Below, piece by piece: positions 1 through 7,873 of a stretch of 18,090 bases of DNA. The translations under genes and the position numbers were made by a program. The notes beneath the pieces were generated by a model. The model did no database searches. It was not told where the DNA came from and saw only the letters and a program-made list of their open reading frames with translations. This DNA is from Pseudomonadota bacterium. GTDB lineage: Bacteria > Pseudomonadota > Gammaproteobacteria > Xanthomonadales > Xanthomonadaceae. The DNA lies in NCBI GenBank assembly GCA_023430045.1, contig JAEZCF010000151.1:1-18090 (forward strand). The letters run 5' to 3'. Each line of letters opens with the position of its first letter. Position 1 is the stretch's first letter.

Positions 1-17
1 CTCTTTCCTGACAGCCT

Positions 18-38
18 GTGACGACCAACGGTCGTCAC
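18..38. repeat. Perfect hairpin beside a tandem repeat
   Basis: A 9-bp perfect inverted repeat (GTGACGACC, then AAC, then GGTCGTCAC) lies two bases before the 16-bp tandem array and 127 bases past the stop codon of the minus-strand permease. It has no T-run on either side, so it is not a classical intrinsic terminator, and it lacks the GTAG head of the other stem-loop repeats in this window. It may be a REP-like element or an mRNA 3' end; which is unclear. Confidence 0.5.
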
Positions 39-39
39 C

Positions 40-167
40 CACCAGGGACCTCACCTACCAGGCATCTCAACCACCAGGCACCTCATTCACCAGGCACCTC
101 ATTCACCAGGCATCTCAATAACCAGCCACCTCACCCACCAGTGACCTCACCCGTCTGGCATCTCTCA
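40..167. repeat. 16-bp tandem repeat, about 8 copies
   Basis: Eight consecutive 16-base units start at 40, 56, 72, 88, 104, 120, 136 and 152. The consensus is CACCAGGCACCTCATT. The copies at 72 and 88 are identical; the outer copies carry one to several substitutions and the last is the most decayed. Sixteen is not a multiple of three and no gene spans the array, so it is not a coding repeat. The array ends exactly on the stop codon (165-167) of the permease gene. This looks like a VNTR-type minisatellite grown by slippage. A regulatory role is possible but not shown. Confidence 0.88.
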
Positions 168-1775
168 GCCATCTGACCTGGTGGATTGCCGGAGCACCGG
201 CTCCTTCTGCAGCGACAGCAACGCCAGCAACAGCGCCAGGGCCACGTACGCGCCGGCGAACTGCCAGCTGATCACCCGCGCCAGCCCATCCAGTTCCCAT
301 GGCAGGTAGATACCGCCGCGCGGGTCCACCGAATGGATCAGACCGAACAGGGTCAGCCCAGCCGCCACCAGCAGGAAACCGCTGGCGCGTCGCAAACGCC
401 CGTCCACCATCGCCGCCACGCTGGCGATCCACAGCATCGAGGTGATGATGAAGCCGTTGCCCAGCGTGAAGATCACCGCCAGCTCCGGAAGTCCATGCCC
501 GTCCACTGCGGTCAGCATCGTCGCCAGCTGTTCCGGCGGGATCCAGCCCGGCGCCTTGATCGCCAGCAGGTAGGCCACCGAAGGTAGGAAACCGAACACC
601 ATCGCACCGGCATGCTGGCGCGGCGTGGCCTGGAAGGCCTGGGTGGTGATGTCGATGGCCACGTACACGATGATCGGCGCCAGCACCGCCAGTGGCAGCC
701 ACTGCACCAGTCCGGCGATGATACCGAGCATGCCACCGATGCCGACGAACAGGCCGGTCAGCAGCGTGTATCCACTGCGCGCGCCCATGTGCTTGTAGGC
801 CGGCTGGCCGATGTACGGCGTGGTCTGCGCGACGCCACCGCACACGCCGGCCACCAGCGTGGCCACCGCTTCCACCAGCAGGATGTCGCGGGTGCGGTAA
901 TCATCGCCCGCCGCGCGTGCGCTTTCCGAAACATTGATTCCGCCCACCACCATCAGCAGGCCGAACGGCAGCAGCAGCGGGAGGTAGGTCATCGCCGTCG
1001 GCAGGCCTTCGATGAAGCCGAGGCTGGGCCACGGAAACACGATCTGCGGTGGCGACCACGCGGGTACCTGGAAACCGGGTGCCCCCAGTCCAGCCAGCCC
1101 AAGTCCGTAATACAGCACAGTGCCCAGCACGAAGGCCAGAAGCACGCCCGGGCCACGCACCGGCAGCCGCCCTTTTGCGATCAGCACATACAGCAGCAGG
1201 CCCAGGGTGACGAAGCCGACCAGCGGCGAACGCAGCGTTTCCAGCAGCGGCAGCAGTCCCATCAGCACCAGCGCGATGCCTGCGATGGAACCGAGCAGCG
1301 CCGCACGCGGCAACGCGCGCGTCACCGCTTCGCCGAAGAAGGACAGCACCAGCTTCAGCAGGCCCATGATGACCAGCGAGGCCATGCCCAACTGCCAGGT
1401 CGCGATCGCTGCCGCCTGCGGATCCATGCCCTGCTGCTTGAACACCACGAACGCCGGGCCGAGCACCAGCAGGGTCATGCCGATGCTGGTGGGCGCATCC
1501 AGGCCCAGCGGCATGGCGGTGACATCATCGCGGCCGCTGCGTGCGGCCAGCCGACGCGCCATCAGCGTATACAGCAGGTTGCCGACCAGCACGCCCAGCG
1601 CGGTGCCCGGGAACATGCGGGTGAATACCACCTCGGCAGGGAACTGGAACATTCCCACCAGGGCCATGGCGATGAAGCCGAGGATGGACAGGTTGTCGAC
1701 CAGCAGGCCGAAGAAACCGTTGAAATCGCCGGCGACGAACCAGCGCCGCGGCGCGGCAGGAACATGAGCGGACAT
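165..1775 (-). CDS. NCS2-type (xanthine/uracil-like) permease
   Basis: This is a polytopic inner-membrane transporter of 536 residues from the chosen start. Twelve or more hydrophobic segments run along its length. The conserved core includes GDFNGFFGLLVDNL near the N-terminus, the loop with DVTAMPLGLDAPTSIG, and TPYIGQPAYKHMGARSGYT, which fits the substrate-site region of the nucleobase:cation symporter-2 fold. The substrate (purine, pyrimidine or other anion) cannot be read from the sequence. I place the start at the ATG at 1775 because the protein then begins MSAHVPAAPRRWF, just before the conserved core. An in-frame ATG at 1841 would add 22 non-conserved-looking residues. Neither start has a good Shine-Dalgarno sequence. 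The gene lies downstream of poxB on the same strand, but a SMAG cluster lies between them, so co-transcription is doubtful. Confidence 0.78.
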   Translation of the reverse strand: MSAHVPAAPRRWFVAGDFNGFFGLLVDNLSILGFIAMALVGMFQFPAEVVFTRMFPGTALGVLVGNLLYTLMARRLAARSGRDDVTAMPLGLDAPTSIGMTLLVLGPAFVVFKQQGMDPQAAAIATWQLGMASLVIMGLLKLVLSFFGEAVTRALPRAALLGSIAGIALVLMGLLPLLETLRSPLVGFVTLGLLLYVLIAKGRLPVRGPGVLLAFVLGTVLYYGLGLAGLGAPGFQVPAWSPPQIVFPWPSLGFIEGLPTAMTYLPLLLPFGLLMVVGGINVSESARAAGDDYRTRDILLVEAVATLVAGVCGGVAQTTPYIGQPAYKHMGARSGYTLLTGLFVGIGGMLGIIAGLVQWLPLAVLAPIIVYVAIDITTQAFQATPRQHAGAMVFGFLPSVAYLLAIKAPGWIPPEQLATMLTAVDGHGLPELAVIFTLGNGFIITSMLWIASVAAMVDGRLRRASGFLLVAAGLTLFGLIHSVDPRGGIYLPWELDGLARVISWQFAGAYVALALLLALLSLQKEPVLRQSTRSDG

Positions 1776-1858
1776 GGAGGGGGCGTGTGGGGTGGGGACG
1801 GCCGATGGTAGGCGCAGCGCGCGTTCCGCGCCAATGACCATTGATTCTTGCGATCACC

Positions 1859-1937
1859 TAGAGCGGGGCTCTGCCCCGCTGCGCCCTGTCCCGTAGAGCG
1901 GGGCTCTGCCCCGCTGCCTGGCAGAGCCCGGCACTAC
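1859..1937. repeat. Cluster of three SMAG (REP) stem-loops
   Basis: Two head-to-tail copies share 24 identical bases (1859-1882 and 1894-1917, period 35). Each has an 8-bp perfect stem AGCGGGGC with loop TCT. The second carries the full GTAG head (1893-1896); the first reads CTAG instead. A third copy (1915-1937) is inverted: its stem TGCCTGGC/GCCCGGCA has one mismatch and it ends in CTAC, the complement of GTAG. GTAG plus a short GC stem is the hallmark of SMAG repeats described in Stenotrophomonas maltophilia. The cluster lies between poxB and the permease and may end or stabilise the poxB transcript. Confidence 0.82.
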
Positions 1938-1964
1938 CGCGTTGCGCCATGCCCCATCGGCCGC

Positions 1965-1981
1965 GTAGAGCCCGGCGCTAC
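1965..1981. repeat. Short SMAG copy overlapping the poxB stop codon
   Basis: The 17-mer GTAGAGCCCGGCGCTAC starts with GTAG and ends with CTAC, so the two ends pair. It resembles a shortened SMAG element. It covers the poxB stop codon (1978-1980) and so supplies the last bases of that gene. The block AGAGCCCGGC(A/G)CTACCG also occurs at 1923-1939, giving a direct repeat 44 bases apart. Confidence 0.6.
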
Positions 1982-3696
1982 CGTTTCAGGAAATTGTCCA
2001 CCAGCAGGTCCTTCACTTCGCCGATCCGTCCGTCCAGCACCGCCCTGGCCATGTAGCGCGCGGTACCGGCCACCTGCCCCGCTTCCACCTGTGGTGGCAT
2101 CACCAGCTCTGTCGGCGTGGTATGCACGTCCAGCAGCGCCGGACCGGTCTGTGCCAGCAGCTCCTGCACGGCAGCCGGCAGGTCCTCGCTGCGGGTCACC
2201 GTTCGTCCGTGGAAACCGATCACCTCCGCCAGCCGGCCGAAGTCGGGATTCTTCAGCGACGTGTAGTTGTCCAGCAGGCCTTCCACCTTCTGTTCCAGCT
2301 CCACGAAGTTCAACGAACCGTTGTTGAAGACGACGATCTTGATCGGCAGTTCTTCCTGCACGGCGGTCAACAGGTCGCCCATCAACATGGTCAGCCCGCC
2401 ATCGCCGCACAACGCCACCACCTGGCGCCCGGGAAAGGCCTTCTGCAGGCCCAGCGCCTGCGGCATCGCATTGGCCATCGTGCCGTGCAGCAGGCTGGTC
2501 AGCGTGCGACGTCGACCGTTGACGTGGATATGCCGCAGCACCCACACCATCGGCGAACCGCAGTCGGCGGTGAACAGCGCATCGTCGGCCGCGTGCTGGT
2601 CCAGCAACGCGGTCAGGTGCTGCGGATGGATCAGTTCACCTTCGCCCGGCGTTTCCTCTTCCGCTCGTCGTGCCAGCGCCTTGTCGCGGTGCCCAACGCA
2701 CTCGTCCAGGAAGCCGCTGTCCTCGCGCGGGGGGAGCAGCGGCAGCAAGGCCTCCAGCGTCGGCCGGATGTCGCCCACCACGCCCAGCTGCACCGGATGG
2801 CGCCGACCAAGGTGGCTGCCATCGCGATCTACCTGGATGATGGTGGCCTTGTCCGGGTAGTACTGGCCCCAGGCGAAATCCGCAGCGAGCAGCAGCAGGG
2901 TGTCGCACTCCATCACTGCGTGGAAGCCGGATTCGATGCCGAAAATGCCGGTCATGCCCATGTTGAACGGATTGTCCGGTTCGACGAAATCCTTCGCGCG
3001 CGAGGTATGGGCGATCGGCGCCTGCAGCCGGCGTGCCAGTTCCAGCAGCGGCGCATGCGCACCCTCGCAACCCGCGCCGGCATAGATGGCAATCCGCCTG
3101 CCCTGCTCCAGCAGCGCGGCGATGCGCATCAGCTCGTCATCGGCGGGTCGCAGCACCGGCTGCGTGTAATGCACGGTGAAGGGGATATCGTTCTTCACCA
3201 CCTGTTCGCTGATGTCCGAAGGCAGGATCACCACCGCCACGCCGCGGCGGCTGATCGCCGCCTGGCAGGCCAGCGTCACCACGCGGCGCGCCTGCCCGGC
3301 GCTGTGGACCTGTTCGCAGAACACGCTGCATCCGCCGTACACCGCCTTGAAATCCACTTCCTGCGGAAACTCCATGCCCAGTTCGGAGGTAACCACCTGG
3401 CTGGCGATCAACACCATCGGCGCACGGTTGCGGTTGTTCTCGAACACGCCATTGATGAAGTGCAGGCTGCCCGGACCACACGATCCGGCGCAGGCGGTCA
3501 GCTGCCCGCTGATCAGCGAATCGGCGCCGGCGGCGAACGCAGCGACTTCTTCGTGGCGCACATGCACCCAGTCGATGTCGCTGGCGTGGATGGCGTCGGT
3601 GACATGGTTCAAGGTGTCGCCAACGATGCCGTAACACCGCCTCACGCCCGCCTTCTGCAGGGTATCCACGACGATTTCAGCGACGCGCTTGCTCAT
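1978..3696 (-). CDS. poxB: Pyruvate dehydrogenase (quinone), PoxB
   Basis: This ThDP- and FAD-dependent peripheral membrane enzyme oxidises pyruvate to acetate and CO2 and passes electrons to ubiquinone. From the ATG at 3696 the product is 572 residues, the length of E. coli PoxB. The N-terminal ThDP domain has the RHEEVAAFAAGA block, with the catalytic glutamate near residue 49, followed by CAGSCGPGSLHFINGVF. The middle FAD domain contains DNPFNMGMTGIFG. The C-terminal ThDP-binding domain has CGDGGLTMLMGD with the downstream NN of VVFNNGSLNFVE, the GDG-NN motif that holds Mg and ThDP. The last ~25 residues (RYMARAVLDGR onwards) match the lipid-binding tail of PoxB. An in-frame GTG at 3708 would add four residues and is less likely. 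The lipoprotein gene lies 89 bases upstream on the same strand and could be co-transcribed. Acetolactate synthase is less likely because of the tail and FAD-domain resemblance. Confidence 0.92.
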   Translation of the reverse strand: MSKRVAEIVVDTLQKAGVRRCYGIVGDTLNHVTDAIHASDIDWVHVRHEEVAAFAAGADSLISGQLTACAGSCGPGSLHFINGVFENNRNRAPMVLIASQVVTSELGMEFPQEVDFKAVYGGCSVFCEQVHSAGQARRVVTLACQAAISRRGVAVVILPSDISEQVVKNDIPFTVHYTQPVLRPADDELMRIAALLEQGRRIAIYAGAGCEGAHAPLLELARRLQAPIAHTSRAKDFVEPDNPFNMGMTGIFGIESGFHAVMECDTLLLLAADFAWGQYYPDKATIIQVDRDGSHLGRRHPVQLGVVGDIRPTLEALLPLLPPREDSGFLDECVGHRDKALARRAEEETPGEGELIHPQHLTALLDQHAADDALFTADCGSPMVWVLRHIHVNGRRRTLTSLLHGTMANAMPQALGLQKAFPGRQVVALCGDGGLTMLMGDLLTAVQEELPIKIVVFNNGSLNFVELEQKVEGLLDNYTSLKNPDFGRLAEVIGFHGRTVTRSEDLPAAVQELLAQTGPALLDVHTTPTELVMPPQVEAGQVAGTARYMARAVLDGRIGEVKDLLVDNFLKR

Positions 3697-3785
3697 GGGA
3701 AAGGCCACCGGGCAGGGGAAAACCCGAGCCTAGCGCCGCCGGGGTGACATTCCCGTGGGCATCGGGGCGAGGCGGTGGGCCGTGT

Positions 3786-4262
3786 TCAGAACGACACGTC
3801 CACCGCCTGCCGAGACCACAGCACCGACTGATGCCGGGTAGCGCTCTTCCATGCCAACCGGATCGCTTCGATGTCCGCGCGGCGTTGCGGGCTGTCCTCG
3901 TGCAGCACCACAAGAACTTTCGTGCGCAGGCGGTTGGGTTCGGCGTCACCACGGAACAGCCATTGGCCATACGCGTCAAAAACTGTCAGGCCATCCGGAA
4001 AACGCGGCGTCACCTCCTTGTCCAGGAACGCGCGCCATTGCGCGTCGCTGATGGTCCCGGCCTGTTCCCGCGTGCCTGCGCCCGATTCCTCGCCAACGCC
4101 GAAATACAGCTCGCTGCGTACCCATCCGGACGCTGTCGCGGGCCGCGCGACGTCATCCTGCAGTGCCGCCGTCGGGGCGGATGCGGTGGCTACCGTCGGC
4201 GGCAAGGAAGCGCATCCGCTGCCCAACAGCAGCAGGGCCAGGGCAAGACCCGTCGTTTTCAT
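3786..4262 (-). CDS. DUF3574 family lipoprotein
   Basis: This small exported protein has 158 residues. It opens with a lysine and a leucine-rich hydrophobic stretch ending in LLLGSGC, so Cys17 is the probable lipidation site, although glycine at -3 is atypical for a lipobox. After a short alanine/threonine-rich linker comes a compact domain with SELYFG, ISDAQWRAFLDKEVTPRFPDGLTVFDAYGQW and VLVVLHED. These fit DUF3574, whose function is unknown. The start is the ATG at 4262, preceded by GGAG eight bases upstream; the frame remains open further upstream to 4580, but that part overlaps the divergent TonB receptor gene and has no signal peptide. The gene is divergent from the receptor and 89 bases upstream of poxB on the same strand. 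Any functional link to either neighbour is inference. Confidence 0.82.
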   Translation of the reverse strand: MKTTGLALALLLLGSGCASLPPTVATASAPTAALQDDVARPATASGWVRSELYFGVGEESGAGTREQAGTISDAQWRAFLDKEVTPRFPDGLTVFDAYGQWLFRGDAEPNRLRTKVLVVLHEDSPQRRADIEAIRLAWKSATRHQSVLWSRQAVDVSF

Positions 4263-4426
4263 CGTCGTAACTCCACGAAAAGGTGATACCGGGCCGGGCC
4301 GGCAATGAAACAAGAGAAAAACATGCACGATTCGTCGTGTACGGCGCCAGCGGGGCCTCATGTCATGGGCGCATGTGCTCATGACAGATGCATTGCCACT
4401 TGCGCAGCCGGCCGCCCTCACGCCAA

Positions 4427-4453
4427 GATAATATATCGCTCCATCCGGATGGA
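4427..4453. promoter_or_regulatory. AT-rich block with 14-bp palindrome, candidate operator
   Basis: In a GC-rich setting, GATAATATAT (4427-4436) stands out as a possible -10 region and reads as AT-rich on both strands, which suits a divergent promoter. Four bases on, TCCATCCGGATGGA (4440-4453) is a perfect 14-base palindrome. It is 56-69 bases before the receptor start and would lie at or just past a transcription start, a common operator position. No clear -35 at 16-18 bases was found, and the palindrome matches no regulator site that I can name. Confidence 0.4.
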
Positions 4454-4508
4454 TGTAAATGAAACCATCCCCATGCCCCCCATGTCCTATGCTGCTGCCG
4501 GAGTACCC

Positions 4509-6938
4509 ATGTCCCCCCACCTGCCCGTCTCGTCCCTTGGCCTGGCCATCGCACTTGCCCTGACGCCTGCCCTCGCCCACGGCCAGGAGGCCACCCAGCT
4601 GGATACGGTGATCGTCACTGGCACGCGCGCGGTAGGCCGCACCGTACTGGAATCGACATCACCCGTGGACGTGCTGAGCGCAGAGGACATCCGCAAGGCG
4701 GGCGTGGTCAACGGTGAGCTGGGCAGCGCGCTGCAGGCACTGCTGCCATCGTTCAATTTCCCGCGGCAGTCCAATTCGGGCGGTGCCGACCACGTGCGCG
4801 CCGCGCAGCTGCGCGGGCTTTCGCCGGACCAGGTGCTGGTGCTGGTGAACGGCAAGCGCCGCCACCACAGCGCCCTGGTTAACAACGACAGCAAGATCGG
4901 CAAGGGAACCACGCCCGTGGATTTCAATGCCATTCCGGTCAGTGCCATCAAGCGCATCGAGGTGCTGCGCGACGGTGCCGGCGCGCTGTACGGTTCGGAC
5001 GCCGTCGCCGGTGTGATCAACATCATCCTCGACGCTAGGCCGGAAGGCGGCGCCATCGAAGCCAGCTACGGCGGCTACCACACCGATCTCAAGCCGATCG
5101 GCCGCACGCTTACCGATGGCCAGACCGGCAATGTCAGCGCCAATGTCGGCACCGCGCTTGGCGAAGACGGCGGTTTCCTGCGTGTCGGCCTGGAATACAA
5201 GGAGCGTCAGGCCACCAACCGTGCCGGCTTCGACCAGATCCCGCCCTGGGATCAGACCGATGCGAACCTCGCCCTGCAGGGCAAGCGCAACTACGTGCTC
5301 GGCGACGGCGCCAGCAAGGACATCAATGGCTGGTTGAACACCGAGATCCCGTTCGGCGATACCGGAACGTTCTACGCGTTCGGCACCTACAACCAGCGCG
5401 ATACCGAGGGCGCCAACTACTTCCGCTACCCGGACGGCGAGGCCAACTGGGCGCAGGTATATCCGAATGGATACCGCCCCATCTCCGAAGGCGAGAACCG
5501 CGATGTACAGGCGGTTGCCGGCGCGCGCGGCCAATGGGGCGAATGGAACTACGATGGCAGCCTGGATTTCGGCCAGAACGACTTCACCTACCGGCTGCGC
5601 AACTCGCTCAATGCGTCGCTCGGGCCGGACAGCCCTACCCGTTTCAAAACGGCGGATTACCAGTACGCCCAGCAGGTGGCGAACCTGGATCTGGGTCGTG
5701 TGTTCCAGCAGGGCGAAGCCATCACCCACAGTCTTGGGCTGGGTGTGGAGGCACGCCATGAGCGTTACCAGACCCGCCCGGGTGATCCTGCCAGCTACGC
5801 AGCCGGCCCGTATCTGGACCGTCCCACCGGCTCGCAGGCCGGCGGGGGCCTGACCCCGCAGGATGCGACGAACCTGTCGCGCGACGTTGCCAGTGCCTAC
5901 GTCAGCGTGTCGAGCCAGGTGGGCGAGCATTTCTCCAGCGACATCGCCGCACGCTACGAGCACCACGACGATTTCGGTGGCGAACTGACCGGCAAGCTTG
6001 GCCTGCGCTATGAATTCACGCCGGCGTTCGCGCTGCGCGCGGCCGTCTCCAACAACTACCGCGCGCCGTCGCTGGCACAGATCGGTTATGAATCCACCTC
6101 CACGGGCTACAACGCCGCTGGGCAGCTGGTGCAGGGACGCCTGCTGTCGGTGAACAACCCCATCGCACGCGGACTGGGAGCGGTCGGTCTGAAGCCGGAA
6201 AAATCGCTGAACACCAGCCTGGGCTTCACCAGCCGCATCGGCGAGAATTTCGACGTGTCGCTGGACCTCTTCCAGATCGACATCGATGACCGCATCGCGC
6301 TGTCGGAAAGCATAACTGGCGACGCCCTGACCGATTATGTGCAGCAGCAGTACGGCGTCGCGGGCCTGGAAAGCGCCAGCTTCTTCGTCAACGCAGCCGA
6401 TACCCGCACCCGTGGCGCGGAACTGGTGGCCAACTGGCGCCACGCACTGGGCAATGGCCAGTTGCTGCTGACCGGAACCTGGGCGTATGCGAAGACCGAA
6501 CTCAAGAATGTGCTGCCCACGCCATCGGAACTGCAGGCGCTGGACCCGGCCTACGTGCTGTTCGGCGTGGAAGAGAGCAACACGCTGACCGATGCCACGC
6601 CACGGACCCGCGCGCTGCTGTCGGCCAACTGGAGCAATGACCGCTGGTCGCTGACCAGCCGTGTCAGCCGCCATGGCAGCGCAACGCGCGTGTTCGACTT
6701 CGGCGACGGCTTCCAACCGACCCAGACCTACCAGGCCGAGTGGCAGCTGGATGCGGAAGTGGAATACCGGATCACACCGAAGTGGAGCGTTGCACTGGGC
6801 GGACAGAACCTGACCGACAACTATCCGGACCTGTCCAACGAGGACATCCATTACTTCGGCAACCTGCCTTACGACGTGCTGTCGCCGCTGGGCAGCAACG
6901 GTGCGTACTGGTACGGCCGCGTGCGCTACACGTTCTGA
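4509..6938 (+). CDS. TonB-dependent outer-membrane receptor
   Basis: This 809-residue receptor uses TonB and the proton-motive force to import a bound ligand across the outer membrane. The N-terminus is a signal peptide (hydrophobic residues about 9-23, likely cleaved near ALAHG-Q), followed by a TonB-box-like LDTVIVTGTR at about 31-40. The plug domain (about 50-180) shows LRGLSPDQVLVLVNGKRR and IEVLRDGAGALYGSDAVAGVINI, both typical. A long beta-barrel with many alternating aromatic strands ends in YGRVRYTF with a C-terminal phenylalanine, as expected for outer-membrane insertion. The start is the ATG at 4509, preceded by GGAG five bases upstream; the frame is open from 4305 but the extra residues spoil the signal peptide. 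The ligand is unknown. A siderophore, vitamin or carbohydrate are all possible, and the downstream trehalose operon is separated by a SMAG hairpin, so a sugar link is only suggestive. Confidence 0.9.
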   Translation: MSPHLPVSSLGLAIALALTPALAHGQEATQLDTVIVTGTRAVGRTVLESTSPVDVLSAEDIRKAGVVNGELGSALQALLPSFNFPRQSNSGGADHVRAAQLRGLSPDQVLVLVNGKRRHHSALVNNDSKIGKGTTPVDFNAIPVSAIKRIEVLRDGAGALYGSDAVAGVINIILDARPEGGAIEASYGGYHTDLKPIGRTLTDGQTGNVSANVGTALGEDGGFLRVGLEYKERQATNRAGFDQIPPWDQTDANLALQGKRNYVLGDGASKDINGWLNTEIPFGDTGTFYAFGTYNQRDTEGANYFRYPDGEANWAQVYPNGYRPISEGENRDVQAVAGARGQWGEWNYDGSLDFGQNDFTYRLRNSLNASLGPDSPTRFKTADYQYAQQVANLDLGRVFQQGEAITHSLGLGVEARHERYQTRPGDPASYAAGPYLDRPTGSQAGGGLTPQDATNLSRDVASAYVSVSSQVGEHFSSDIAARYEHHDDFGGELTGKLGLRYEFTPAFALRAAVSNNYRAPSLAQIGYESTSTGYNAAGQLVQGRLLSVNNPIARGLGAVGLKPEKSLNTSLGFTSRIGENFDVSLDLFQIDIDDRIALSESITGDALTDYVQQQYGVAGLESASFFVNAADTRTRGAELVANWRHALGNGQLLLTGTWAYAKTELKNVLPTPSELQALDPAYVLFGVEESNTLTDATPRTRALLSANWSNDRWSLTSRVSRHGSATRVFDFGDGFQPTQTYQAEWQLDAEVEYRITPKWSVALGGQNLTDNYPDLSNEDIHYFGNLPYDVLSPLGSNGAYWYGRVRYTF

Positions 6939-6990
6939 CCGGTCTGCGCGACCGTGGTGCCGGCAGCCTCATGATCCTGCGAAGCGTCGT

Positions 6991-7018
6991 GTGGTTGCCG
7001 GCCAGCGGCCGGCACTAC
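6991..7018. repeat. SMAG (REP) stem-loop, left of trehalose operon
   Basis: An 8-bp perfect stem TGCCGGCC (6996-7003), loop AGC, and GGCCGGCA (7007-7014) are followed by CTAC (7015-7018), so the element is in the inverted orientation. It lies between the receptor stop and otsB. The stem is identical to the copy after otsA at 11029-11047. It could end or protect the receptor transcript. Confidence 0.78.
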
Positions 7019-7080
7019 CCGGAATAATTCCAGGCGGCCCTAGACCCCATGCTCACGCCTGCGCTGGCAACCTGCCCCGC

Positions 7081-7839
7081 ATGGCCAACGACCTCACCCT
7101 TCGTCCGCCACCGCCGTTGTTGGATGATGCCTGTGCACTTTTCCTGGACGTCGATGGCACCCTGATCGAATTCGCCGAACGCCCTGATGCGGTGACGCTG
7201 CTTCCCGAAGTACGGCAGGCCATCGGACGCATCAGCGACCGCCTGGAAGGCGCCGTCGCACTGGTCAGTGGCCGACCGCTCGCGCAGCTCGATGCCCTGT
7301 TCGCCCCGCTGGATATTCCTGCCGCCGGCCTGCATGGCCACCAGGTGCGCGATGCCGACGGTGTGGTGCATGACGTCACCGAGGAAACCAGCACCACCGA
7401 GTGGCTGCATGCCCTGCACCAGCAGGCGATGCGCTTCGCACACGGACATCCCGGCGTGCTGGTGGAAGACAAGGGGCCCAGCATGGCCCTGCACTGGCGG
7501 GGCGCACCGCATGCCGGCGAGCAGGTGCGTGCGTTCGCCGACCGGCACGTCCGTGGACATGCGGGTTATCGTCTCCAGCCTGGCGACCATGTCGTCGAAT
7601 TCGTGCCGGTGGGAAGCGACAAGGGACGTGCCGTCCAGCGCATGATGCAGCAGCTGCCCTTCCGTGGACGGCTGCCGGTCTTCATCGGCGACGACCTGAC
7701 CGATGAACACGGTTTTGAAGCGGCCAATACCCTGCATGGCTGGAGCGTGCTGGTCGGTGATCGCGATCCCAGCACGGCCGTGTTCCAGCTCGGAGACATA
7801 CGCAGCGTGCACGCCTGGTTGCGTGAAAATGCCTGGTAA
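7081..7839 (+). CDS. otsB: Trehalose-6-phosphate phosphatase OtsB
   Basis: This cytoplasmic HAD-superfamily enzyme removes phosphate from trehalose-6-phosphate to give trehalose. The 252-residue product carries HAD motif I as DVDGT (23-27, with nucleophile Asp23 and general acid/base Asp25). The second motif is VSGRP, and VVEFVPVGSDKGRAV supplies the substrate-loop and motif III lysine. Motif IV is GDDLTDE (about 203-209), where acidic residues bind Mg. Length and motif order fit OtsB (E. coli enzyme about 266 residues). The start is the ATG at 7081; a Shine-Dalgarno sequence is weak or absent there. It is the first gene of the operon: the GH15 gene begins at or just after its stop, and otsA follows. 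Trehalose synthesis is usually induced by osmotic or desiccation stress, but no recognisable stress promoter was found. Confidence 0.93.
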   Translation: MANDLTLRPPPPLLDDACALFLDVDGTLIEFAERPDAVTLLPEVRQAIGRISDRLEGAVALVSGRPLAQLDALFAPLDIPAAGLHGHQVRDADGVVHDVTEETSTTEWLHALHQQAMRFAHGHPGVLVEDKGPSMALHWRGAPHAGEQVRAFADRHVRGHAGYRLQPGDHVVEFVPVGSDKGRAVQRMMQQLPFRGRLPVFIGDDLTDEHGFEAANTLHGWSVLVGDRDPSTAVFQLGDIRSVHAWLRENAW

Positions 7840-7873
7840 TCCGGCCCCCACCGCTGTAGACGAGATGCTTTCC

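Noticed and set aside
40..167. CRISPR array
   Set aside because: The repeats are 16 bases with no spacers between them, and no cas gene is present.
612..1811. Long plus-strand open frame opposite the permease gene
   Set aside because: It is rich in Gln, Arg and His, has no recognisable motif, and mirrors a well-supported permease; such antisense frames are common in GC-rich DNA.
2122..3747. 541-codon plus-strand open frame opposite poxB
   Set aside because: PoxB on the minus strand has full-length family motifs; the opposite frame has a composition typical of antisense shadows.
4420..4460. Fur box upstream of the TonB receptor
   Set aside because: GATAATATATC shares only a partial match with the GATAATGATAATC core, and the nearby palindrome is unrelated to it.
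4305..4508. In-frame upstream extension of the TonB receptor
   Set aside because: It would add 68 residues before the signal peptide, crosses the AT-rich block and the palindrome, and the ATG at 4509 has GGAG five bases upstream.
4659..6851. 730-codon minus-strand open frame opposite the TonB receptor
   Set aside because: It has no domain features, while the plus strand encodes a complete receptor with signal peptide, plug and C-terminal Phe.
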